NCBI RefSeq assembly: GCF_013386115.1
Contig: NZ_JACAOR010000012.1
Span: 56,066 to 120,065, forward strand
Direction of reading: 5' to 3'
DNA from: Pseudomonas gingeri
Lineage (GTDB): Bacteria; Pseudomonadota; Gammaproteobacteria; Pseudomonadales; Pseudomonadaceae
Length of the DNA stretch: 64,000 nucleotides
Shown: piece by piece, positions 52,762 through 60,503 of the stretch
How positions within the stretch are numbered: position 1 is the stretch's first letter
Layout: every line of letters starts with the position of its first letter
Notes under the pieces: generated by a model
Databases searched by the model: none
Told to the model about the DNA's origin: nothing
Seen by the model: the letters and a program-made list of their open reading frames with translations, nothing else
Program-made: the position numbers and the translations under genes

Positions 52762-54939
52762 ATGTACTCGGACAAGAACGAGCCGCAGTTTTACATTGAT
52801 CCGTCGCGGCTGCGCTGGCGCCATGCCTTTTGCATGTTTCTGGGGCTGGCATTACCAGTCATTGCCCACCCACAAGACGGTGCCGTGGATGCACCCCCAA
52901 CATCCGATCAATCACAGATTTGGACGTTGGAAACCATAACCGTTTCCGGGTCGCGTGAAGGCTACAGCGCACCCTCTTCTGCGTCGGCCACGCGCACCGA
53001 CACGCCCCTGGTCGAAGTCCCGCAATCCGTGCAAGTTGTCACGCAAACGCTCCTCAAGGAGCAGGACAGTCATTCGCTTGCTGACGCGCTGGTCAACGTC
53101 TCGGGGGTAAGAGCAACCAAGCAGCAGGAGGCACTGTTCGCCCAGCCAATCGTGCGTGGTTTTCCGGCGGAAATTTACATGAACGGGCTGCCTGCCTTTG
53201 GCGGCACGGCAGCGAGCATCGACCCGACCAGCCTCATCGGCACCGAGCGCATCGAGGTACTCAAAGGCCCTACATCAGCGTTGTACGGCGGCGGTATCGG
53301 CGCACCGCTGGGTGGCTTGATCAACGTGGTTTCCAAACGGCCCGAGACCGAGCCAAGTGCACTGCTGTCGCTGCGCACCGGTAGCTTCGGCACAGAGAAT
53401 CCTTCGCTGGATCTCAACACACCCATTGGCGACAAGGTCGCCGCACGGATTACCGCCGACTATCAAGAAAACGACAGCTGGATTGATCACGTCAACGGCC
53501 ATCAGTGGTCGATACAACCCAGCATCGCTTTCCAGCTATCGCCAGAGACTGAGTTGTTACTGCGCGGCCAATACGAGAATCGCAGCCAGGTCGAATATTC
53601 CGGCCTGCCAGCCGCTCAAGCATTGAGCGGGCAGATTGATCGCAACGCCTTCCCAGGAGCGACCCACGGACAGCCTCACACCACTATCGAGAATCGAACA
53701 ACCACCGCCGAACTCACGCATGAGCTTGACGACGACACACGACTGACCGTCACCGCTCAGTATTACGAGGGCAAAGTTCGCGATTATGGCAGCCTTGCAT
53801 TTCCGGACCTTCTGGGACCGAATCCCGCGACACCCACGGTTTACCCGATATTCAAGCTTTACCTGCCCACGAATATCCGGGAAAGCACACTGGATACCAA
53901 CCTAAGCTCCCGAGTCGAATCGCTGGGCGGAGATCATGAGTTGCTGGTTGGTATCAGTTACGACAGCACTCACTTCAGCTCGGGGATGTCCGGCATTGAA
54001 CTCATCGGCGAGCTTGACCTTGCCAATCCGGGATATGGGATTTCCTACGGCGCGACGCCCGAAACAACGGTGTCCCAGACCAACCGTTACGAGACGAAGG
54101 CTTTATACGTTCAGGATCAAGCGACCTATGGCCGTTTGCACTTGTTGGGGTCGTTGCGATTGACCCAGCTCGACATCAACCAACAAGAGCAAGGTGTAGA
54201 TGCTTCATATCATCGTGTGACACCACGGTTTGGCATCACGTATGACCTGACCGAAAGTCTTGCGCTCTACGCGGCGTATTCCACCGGTTTCAGGGGGGCG
54301 TTCAACTTCACTGGTAACGAGGCGCCCAAGCCTGAGCTGTCTCGCAATTATGAGGCGGGCGTCAAACTGGCGTTCAGCGATCTGGGCATTTCTGGCACTC
54401 TCGCCGTGTTCGAGCAGACGCGTCGTAATGTCTCCACCCCGGATCCTGACCCTACCTATGCGATTCTGGGTTACTCGGTACAGAGCGGCGAACAACGCGC
54501 TCGCGGGGTAGAAGCGGACCTGGTCTGGGAACCGACCCCCGCTGTTTCATTGCTGGGCAACTACGCCTACACCCAGGCAGAAATCACAGAGGACAACTCG
54601 ATTCCGGTCGGTGATGGACTGCCTCGAGTACCACGGCACAGCGGTCGCCTCGCAGCCCGCTACCGGATACTTGACGGCGCCGCCAAGGGACTGGGCTTCG
54701 GTGCTGGTATTACAGCACTCAGCGCCCGTGAGTTAACCCTGCCTAATACGGTATCCGTCCCAGGCTACGCACTGCTGGATGCGCAGACTTCCTACGATTT
54801 CGACCGCTACACGATCTCGGTTTCGGCGGTAAACCTGACAGGTCGCAAAGTCTTCGAGACCTATCAATACATGGGCTCCCCAGTGGTACTACCCACTCAA
54901 CCACGTTCAGCGTACCTGACGCTGACGGCCCGCTTCTAA
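52762..54939 (+). CDS. TonB-dependent outer-membrane receptor (siderophore-type)
   Basis: 725 residues. A signal-like N-terminus (FCMFLGLALPVIAHP) is followed by a TonB box (ETITVSG), a plug domain (PQSVQVVTQTLLKEQDSHSLADALVNVSGV) and a 22-strand barrel ending in Phe (LTLTARF). No FpvA-type signalling domain is present. It takes up a metal-chelate or similar compound. No convincing Fur box was seen in the 160-bp upstream region, so iron regulation is not evident. The ligand is unknown. Confidence 0.88.
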   Translation: MYSDKNEPQFYIDPSRLRWRHAFCMFLGLALPVIAHPQDGAVDAPPTSDQSQIWTLETITVSGSREGYSAPSSASATRTDTPLVEVPQSVQVVTQTLLKEQDSHSLADALVNVSGVRATKQQEALFAQPIVRGFPAEIYMNGLPAFGGTAASIDPTSLIGTERIEVLKGPTSALYGGGIGAPLGGLINVVSKRPETEPSALLSLRTGSFGTENPSLDLNTPIGDKVAARITADYQENDSWIDHVNGHQWSIQPSIAFQLSPETELLLRGQYENRSQVEYSGLPAAQALSGQIDRNAFPGATHGQPHTTIENRTTTAELTHELDDDTRLTVTAQYYEGKVRDYGSLAFPDLLGPNPATPTVYPIFKLYLPTNIRESTLDTNLSSRVESLGGDHELLVGISYDSTHFSSGMSGIELIGELDLANPGYGISYGATPETTVSQTNRYETKALYVQDQATYGRLHLLGSLRLTQLDINQQEQGVDASYHRVTPRFGITYDLTESLALYAAYSTGFRGAFNFTGNEAPKPELSRNYEAGVKLAFSDLGISGTLAVFEQTRRNVSTPDPDPTYAILGYSVQSGEQRARGVEADLVWEPTPAVSLLGNYAYTQAEITEDNSIPVGDGLPRVPRHSGRLAARYRILDGAAKGLGFGAGITALSARELTLPNTVSVPGYALLDAQTSYDFDRYTISVSAVNLTGRKVFETYQYMGSPVVLPTQPRSAYLTLTARF

Positions 54940-55370
54940 AGACACCCTCATGATCGATAGGCCTGCGGATAAGAGCGGGTGGGTGGCCGGCGAATTCGAA
55001 CCAGTGGGTGAGAGGTTTTCCTTTTTCCCCCCTGGATCGCGGGTGTCTCGTAATGAGTAGAAATAGCTTTCAAAATGAACTTACTTTTCCTACGCGTTTT
55101 AGGCGTGTGAGAATGTTGTGTGTGTCCAATGCCGTGTCTACATTCCTGTTGTCGCTGCAAATTCAGCGATACGGGTTTCGCAGCCCGGTAGTGTCTTGGC
55201 GCACAGCGCCGCGTAAGCGGTTTTTTCATGTCTGCTTTACGGCGGGCTGTGCGCAGGAGGCTTATGCCTGCCGGTTTCCAAGATCACCGGTCTGCGAACC
55301 TGCGTACAGTTCGCCACCCTTGTGTCGCAGCGAGTGTGGTGATCTCCTCAAATGATCTTGGAGACCTACC
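54940..55370 (+). promoter_or_regulatory. 431-bp leader region with structured RNA candidate and upstream ORF
   Basis: It contains a 9-bp perfect stem GCGCACAGC/GCTGTGCGC (55199-55207 with 55246-55254) enclosing a further pairing of about 11 bp. AGGAGG (55255-55260) and an upstream ORF follow, then two competing segments that can hide the ribosome site of the next gene. Details are under findings. The first 250 bp show no gene. Confidence 0.5.
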
Positions 55371-55377
55371 ATGGTGA
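55264..55377 (+). CDS. Upstream ORF (37 aa) coupled to the DUF6124-type gene
   Basis: ATG at 55264 lies three bases after a perfect AGGAGG, and the frame runs to TGA at 55375-55377, overlapping the start of the next gene (ATG 55371) by seven bases. The peptide starts MPAGFQDHRSANLRTV and ends GDLPW, and is Arg/Ser/Val-rich. The position suggests a leader peptide whose translation opens the downstream start. The Shine-Dalgarno spacing is short. Confidence 0.45.
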   Translation: MPAGFQDHRSANLRTVRHPCVAASVVISSNDLGDLPW

Positions 55378-55772
55378 AAAAAATCACCCCTGACCCACCT
55401 CCTGTTAGCAGCGATCCCGTGGAGTCAATGAGGCCAGATGCGGCCCGATTGCTTGATACCCTCGCTGTAACCCTGTCCAAAACCGTCAATCACGCTGACC
55501 CTCTGCGTCCCACGATTTTTGCCATCCAACCCGGCGTCACAGCCCACGACGCGCTGAGCTACGTATCGAACCTGTTGGAGGTCGCCGAGCTGAACGGTGA
55601 CGAAATCAGCTTGCATACCAATCCAGTGGAGCAAACGCTGTTCTGGGGCATGCTGCACTCGGTAGAGATGGCGAAGGCGGTGGTGGATGCTTTGCTTCAA
55701 GGCGCGCCACCAGCCCTGGACGGTCGACCATCTGGTAACTCACGGGCTCGCGAGCTTGCGGGGGCAGGTTGA
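55371..55772 (+). CDS. DUF6124-type small Pseudomonas protein
   Basis: 133 residues beginning MVKKITPDPP, with an N-terminal Pro-rich part, a helix ending RPTIFAIQPGVTAHDAL, then SYVSNLLEVAELNGDEISLHTNP and VEQTLFWGMLHSVEMAKAVVDALL. These match a short protein family common in fluorescent Pseudomonas (DUF6124/DUF3077-like), of unknown function. GGAG seven bases before the ATG can be sequestered in alternative hairpins. The Ala/Gly tail is variable. Confidence 0.65.
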   Translation: MVKKITPDPPPVSSDPVESMRPDAARLLDTLAVTLSKTVNHADPLRPTIFAIQPGVTAHDALSYVSNLLEVAELNGDEISLHTNPVEQTLFWGMLHSVEMAKAVVDALLQGAPPALDGRPSGNSRARELAGAG

Positions 55773-56257
55773 TGTAGGCAAGCACTTCTTGGCTCTCGGT
55801 TGAGAGGGGGATGGCGCGGTTCTGGCGCAGTTTGCAGAACTGCGCCAGTTATGTTGGCGCAGATGGCGCGGTTCTAGGTGGGCTGGATGTTGGCGAGTAG
55901 ATCACGTAGCGGCTGGCCTCTTCGTGGGCAAGCTGAGCTCCAACTGTGGATTGAGTAGAAATGAGTAGCACAAGTGGACCGACTGCCGAGGTAGGGCGTG
56001 CACATAGGGCGGGTGATGGTGGGGGCGGGGTGAATTGCCAAGGCTCATATGCGACAAAGCCCGCGCTGGGGGGGCGTTTGTTTCGTTTGGCCGGGGTAAT
56101 CTGAATTGTTGCTTTATCTTGTTGAAATATATAAGAAAGATCCGGTTTAATTCTTGCTTGGAATACCGTTTGGAATACCGGCTTGCCGGATTTGAACTCA
56201 GGATGCTGTAGCGCTTCCTGGAGGTTGATCTTGCTGTCTCTGCTGGCGGAGCGTCAT
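55773..56257. other. 485-bp intergenic region with inverted and direct repeats
   Basis: It holds a perfect 11-bp stem CTGGCGCAGTT/AACTGCGCCAG (55822-55832 and 55838-55848), a 14-bp direct repeat GATGGCGCGGTTCT (55810-55823 and 55862-55875), and a tandem TTGGAATACCG at 56158-56168 and 56170-56180. These may mark an insertion edge. No gene was recognised. Confidence 0.55.
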
Positions 56258-57109
56258 TCAATCGTCGGTGAGATATACGCCGGCTTCAGCTTCCATCCTC
56301 ACCAGGTTCTCAATGATTTGAGCGCGTTTCATGCCATGCGCTTCAGCTAGCGCATCGAGCTGGACGATCACCGTTTTCGAGAGCATGACGTTGACCTGCT
56401 TCTTATCGGCGGCGCGCTCGTCGAATTGCTTGCGACTCCATCGCCTCTTGATCTCTCGAATCATGGCCGTCCGTTCGTTGCGGCCGATATCTTCCTGGTC
56501 GAAGAACATCAACAGCTCTTGGTGGTTGCTGATAGGAGGCTGTCTTGAAAATGGCGTCAGGTAATTCTTCTGGAGCCACTCCCAGGCGCAGGCACATCGC
56601 TTCTCGCCGTCTTTTTTATCGGCAAACCACTCGAACTCACTGTCCTTTGCTTTGTGCCTGAGCCAGTCCAGGTGAAGGAGTTCGACCTCGGATGCCTTCT
56701 CAGCAAGATCGACATCCCAAAGGTCGATCATGGCGATGAGGCGGTCCCTGCCAGTGAGGTGGACTAGCCCGCGAGGCAGGCGCAGGCCAGTCATCTGCTC
56801 GATCTCGCGGAGCAGCCACCGATACTGCCGTTCATCCTCTGTGATCCATTCCATTTTTTCGTTTGGAAGCAGGAGCCGGTCTTTCTCTTGAGGGATACGG
56901 GACTGGAATAGCTTCTGGTCCTTCAGGGATCTGGCTATCTCGTCACGCATGGTGAGGCCGTTGCAGGTTTTGAGATCAAGCCTGGCCTCTTTGTAGTAGT
57001 CGAGGTACAGCCACAGCCAGATGTCGTGGCGATGGTTTCGATGAGGATCTTGGAGCAGCTCGCTCAGCCTGTCCGCATCCTTGCTGCGTGCACGATTGTC
57101 AGTTTTCAC
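56258..57109 (-). CDS. Hypothetical protein with C-terminal ribbon-helix-helix-like domain
   Basis: 283 residues, mostly helical, charged, without membrane segments. The first 200 residues are unrecognised. The last 50 resemble a ribbon-helix-helix DNA-binding unit (VNVMLSKTVIVQLDALAEAHGMKRAQIIENLVRM). It neighbours an AlpA regulator and a Gp2-like gene, so it likely belongs to the same mobile remnant. It may regulate replication or copy number; that is only inference. Confidence 0.5.
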   Translation of the reverse strand: MKTDNRARSKDADRLSELLQDPHRNHRHDIWLWLYLDYYKEARLDLKTCNGLTMRDEIARSLKDQKLFQSRIPQEKDRLLLPNEKMEWITEDERQYRWLLREIEQMTGLRLPRGLVHLTGRDRLIAMIDLWDVDLAEKASEVELLHLDWLRHKAKDSEFEWFADKKDGEKRCACAWEWLQKNYLTPFSRQPPISNHQELLMFFDQEDIGRNERTAMIREIKRRWSRKQFDERAADKKQVNVMLSKTVIVQLDALAEAHGMKRAQIIENLVRMEAEAGVYLTDD

Positions 57110-57663
57110 GTCATTTCAATCCAGGTCTAAGGGCGGCCTTGGTGCAAAATCTCTTTTGATTCTACAGCTATTCTACGTGCGTTCTAGGTGAATTATATTA
57201 AACATCTATATGATCTCTATGGTGATTCTATGAATAGAAATTTCTTTTTAGCCCAGTATTTACTTGGTTTCAGATGGGTTTATACAGTTTTTCTCATTCT
57301 TTCTATTCGAACCTAATGTAGTGCGGTGTAATGGTGCGCTGCGGAACACCATCCTGAAAGCGCGGTTTGCTAGCCGCGTTCAGGTAGTCGACAAGATGAT
57401 CAGGAGGATGGGGCGCTAGATTGGCCTGACGGAAAACGGCTATGTAGAACTCACACCGGATGCCTGCAGGGCATGTGTGAGCCGAGGCGGTTTCTGAATG
57501 CTGGCGGGATAGTCACGAGGCAGGGCAGGGGCTCTTGTCGGGGTTCGGGTGTCAGAGAGCTGTACGTTTAAGGCTTGTAGGTGTTCTGGGGCTGCGGATC
57601 AGTCCTTCAGTGTTTTTTTACCGGCTCTGCCAATCCTCTGAACGAATACGAGGAGCCCCGTTC
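57110..57663. other. 554-bp A+T-rich region with a large hairpin
   Basis: The first 200 bp (57110-57310) are the most A+T-rich part of the window. Further on, CTCACAC (57450-57456), then ATGCC-TGCAG-GGCAT, then GTGTGAG (57475-57481) form a two-part hairpin with a three-base bulge. It lies in the leader of the alpA gene. No gene was recognised. Confidence 0.5.
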
Positions 57664-57894
57664 ATGAGGATCATCCGTCTGAAAGAAGTCATCGACTCGA
57701 CCGGTCTTGCCCGATCGACCATCTACAAATACATCGGAGAAGGAACCTTCCCGAAACCGGTCTCGCTGGGCGACCGCTGCGTCGGTTGGGTCGATAGCGA
57801 GGTGCACGACTGGATCCTGGCCAGGATCGAGGAACGTGACCAGGCCGAGGGAGCTACTGCGCGCCATATCGGTCACCTGAGCATGGCCAGCTAG
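57664..57894 (+). CDS. AlpA-family phage/satellite regulator
   Basis: 76 residues from ATG at 57664 behind GAGGAG. The MerR-like HTH has the family pattern IRLKEVIDSTGLARSTIYKYIGEGTFPKPVSLG with RCVGWVDSEVHDWI. AlpA proteins switch on excision or replication genes of cryptic prophages and satellites. It lies 327 bp upstream of the Gp2-like gene. Confidence 0.88.
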   Translation: MRIIRLKEVIDSTGLARSTIYKYIGEGTFPKPVSLGDRCVGWVDSEVHDWILARIEERDQAEGATARHIGHLSMAS

Positions 57895-58221
57895 AACCAG
57901 CAGCGCCATGACCGGCTACGGCTGGTCATGGCGCTTATGCCGCTGCTGAGGGTTCTCTGATCTCAGCTAACTCTACCGAAGCTCGGTGCGGTAAATCTTT
58001 CGACAGGCTTGGCAGTGTTGCTCCCCATTGCCCGGCCTGACCGGGAAGGTCTGCATCGGTCAGGGCTGCATCTATTGATATAGCGATTAACTATCTACTC
58101 TACCTATCCAATAGTAACCATCACTACCCATCACCACTGACTACCACCAGAGGGAAAGAGACCAGTAAAAAGAAACAGACCACGTACCTGGTATGCACCA
58201 TCAACCAATCAGGTACGCACC
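57895..58221. promoter_or_regulatory. 327-bp leader of the Gp2-like gene with CA-rich repeats and SD-sequestering hairpin
   Basis: 58100-58160 is rich in repeated ACCA/TCAC runs. Just before the start, GTACCTG (58184-58190) pairs with CAGGTAC (58210-58216), which contains the AGG of the ribosome site. GGTATGCACCAT (58190-58201) and GGTACGCACCAT (58212-58223) are direct repeats differing by one base. No gene is seen. Confidence 0.55.
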
Positions 58222-59190
58222 ATGAATAACCGCAAGCTCAACGCCTACCTTTCCCAATCTGACATTGCCCTTCAGATCGAGTCACTCGTCCTAGCTATCG
58301 AACACAGCGACACACCTGCATTCCGCATCACGCAGAGCCGTTCAGGTTGCGAGCGTATCGAAGCGACCAGGCTCTCCCGCTACTTCACCCATATCAAGCA
58401 GATGGTCGACCTGTTCGATGACAGAGTGGAGTACAGCTACAGCGAGCACCTACAAGCGTTTAGGGAGGCCTGTCAGGATATCGGTCTTGAGCTTCATTCC
58501 GATGGGCCTGTCTGCCTGGATGAGCGGGGCGCGGGTTGGCTCAGTCATCACCACAGCATGAACGTCCTCGTCGCAAGGATCTGTCAGCTGACCCGGCAGC
58601 AGTGGTATCGGCGTAGGGCTAAGGATCGTCGTGATTTGGCCAAGCAGCAGGAGAGGGAGATCACTGAGTACACGGAAGCTGTGACGAGCTGGTACTCCCG
58701 CACCACGATCATCCGGGTGAATCTCTATTACCGTCCTGAAGCCCAGGCCAGGCTGCGAATCGAGCATGTTTTCGATGATCTAGACGCTCTAATTGCTAAA
58801 CACAGCCGCCATTCGATTTTCGAGCACCTCATCGGCTACACCTGCTCAGTGGAGCAGGGGGATCGCAATGACGGGCAGGGCTATCACATCCATGCTGCCT
58901 ACTTCTTCAATGGCAACGTGGTGTGCCGGGATGTCTGGAAGGCGATTGAGATCAGCGAGCTGTGGGAGGAGATCACGCGTGGTCAGGGCTATGCCCATAG
59001 CTGCAACCACGACAAGGAGCGATATGGCGATAGGCGCGGAATCGGCCTTATCCAGAGGGATGATCAGTCGATACGGCCTCATGTGCACAAGGCGATGAAG
59101 TATCTGGTCAAGGATGGTCAGTGCCTACGCCTGAAGCCTGTAGGGAGGCGCTGCCTGCGTAAGGGGGCTCTGAGTCATGCTCGTCGGTGA
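58222..59190 (+). CDS. Inovirus Gp2/YagK-YfjJ family replication-type protein
   Basis: 322 residues. The C-terminal half contains a HIH motif (GYHIHAAYFFNG) with a flanking conserved region (AYFFNGNVVCRDVWKAIEISELWEEITRGQGYAHSCN) typical of the inovirus-type Gp2/DUF3296 group, relatives of rolling-circle (HUH) initiators. The family is found in filamentous-phage satellites and cryptic elements. No coat, pilus-assembly or integrase genes are visible here, so the element is partial or remnant. Confidence 0.75.
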   Translation: MNNRKLNAYLSQSDIALQIESLVLAIEHSDTPAFRITQSRSGCERIEATRLSRYFTHIKQMVDLFDDRVEYSYSEHLQAFREACQDIGLELHSDGPVCLDERGAGWLSHHHSMNVLVARICQLTRQQWYRRRAKDRRDLAKQQEREITEYTEAVTSWYSRTTIIRVNLYYRPEAQARLRIEHVFDDLDALIAKHSRHSIFEHLIGYTCSVEQGDRNDGQGYHIHAAYFFNGNVVCRDVWKAIEISELWEEITRGQGYAHSCNHDKERYGDRRGIGLIQRDDQSIRPHVHKAMKYLVKDGQCLRLKPVGRRCLRKGALSHARR

Positions 59191-59393
59191 TGGCATGCTT
59201 AGATGTCCGCTGAGGTCCCCAGGCGCGCGCGTACCCGGTGCTCCTGGGGTCGTGGGCATCGGCTGACGCTTCGGTGTCTCTGAAGAGCAAATTTTAAGGC
59301 GCGAAGGTGAAATGGCTTGCGCCTACGGTAAAAAAAACCATAATGGCGACTTATGAATAGTTTTGAACATAATTAGCCGTCGGAATTGAAGAA

Positions 59394-60503
59394 ATGATTG
59401 AAGCCAACCTTACCCTTAAAGAGGTCGCGGCCTACCTAAAAGTCTCCCTGAGCACAGTGCGTCGTCTCATCCGTAACGGAGAACTCCAGTCGTTTCGCAT
59501 CGGTACGCAAGGCCAGGTTCGTGTGCCGGAAAGTGCCGTCAAGCGGATGTGCGGTGCTGAAGTTGCTGAGCCGGTGCTATCACGAGAGCTTGAGAATTCT
59601 GCGAAGTCTTCGATTGCTGTTGTCGACGCGCATGCCGAGGTTCGGGTCCTAAGCGGATCGACGCGAGAAGAACTGCGCTGGAGCATCCTTCATGCTGACG
59701 TGAACGCCGCGGCGGCCAAACTGCCTGCCGAGAGCGTCAACTGCGTGGTGACCAGTCCCCCATACTACTGGCAGCGCGACTACGAAGTAGGCGGGCAGAT
59801 TGGGCACGAACCGACTATCGAGAGATACGTCGATGCACTGGTCGAGGTGTTCTCGAAAATCAAGAAGTCGCTCACTCCTGACGGCACGCTGTTCCTGAAC
59901 CTTGGCGACACGTATTACTCGGCCAAGGGCAAGCCCCACGGCACCGATGAGAAACATAAGGGCCGCAACATGATGCGCAAGCATCTGCGGGCAGTCGACG
60001 GCCCAGGTTTAGGTCTGCCGCGTAAGTCGCTCATTGGTATCCCTTGGCGAGTCGCGCTTGCCATGCAGGATGACGGGTGGACGCTCCGCAGTTCTATCAT
60101 TTGGCAGCGTCCAGCAACCCTGCCTGAGCCGACTGCACGCGACCGGCCGTGGCGCACGCACGAGAATATCTTTGTCTTCTCAAAAGGGCCGAAGTATTAC
60201 TTCGACCGCAATGCACTGCAGGGCGAAGAGGACATCTGGAAAATCATCGCCAGACCAGAAAACCCCGGCTCCCACTTCGCTCCGTATCCTCGTGAGCTCG
60301 TTGACCGTTGCCTTGCCTGTGGCTGTCCCGAGGGTGGAACTGTGCTCGATCCATTTGTAGGGTCGGGGACTACTATTGTCAGTGCCTTAGCCAGCGGGCG
60401 TCATGGGGTAGGCATCGAGCTCAAGCCGGAGTACGCAGAATTCGCCGCTAAGCGAATCAAGAAGGAGTTCGGAGAACTCGCGACGGCGAAGGACTCTGCA
60501 TGA
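59394..60503 (+). CDS. DNA methyltransferase (SPPY, beta class) with N-terminal excisionase-like HTH
   Basis: 369 residues. Residues 1-52 form a MerR/excisionase HTH (LTLKEVAAYLKVSLSTVRRLIRNGEL). The catalytic motif SPPY is at 121-124 (VVTSPPYYWQR), followed by a target-recognition region and then the AdoMet motif DPFVGSGTT at 319-327. SPPY followed by the AdoMet motif is the beta-class order, usually an N4-cytosine methyltransferase, though N6-adenine is possible. Its stop overlaps the nuclease start by four bases (ATGA), forming an operon. The fusion of HTH and methylase is the odd point: it may repress its own operon. Confidence 0.85.
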   Translation: MIEANLTLKEVAAYLKVSLSTVRRLIRNGELQSFRIGTQGQVRVPESAVKRMCGAEVAEPVLSRELENSAKSSIAVVDAHAEVRVLSGSTREELRWSILHADVNAAAAKLPAESVNCVVTSPPYYWQRDYEVGGQIGHEPTIERYVDALVEVFSKIKKSLTPDGTLFLNLGDTYYSAKGKPHGTDEKHKGRNMMRKHLRAVDGPGLGLPRKSLIGIPWRVALAMQDDGWTLRSSIIWQRPATLPEPTARDRPWRTHENIFVFSKGPKYYFDRNALQGEEDIWKIIARPENPGSHFAPYPRELVDRCLACGCPEGGTVLDPFVGSGTTIVSALASGRHGVGIELKPEYAEFAAKRIKKEFGELATAKDSA

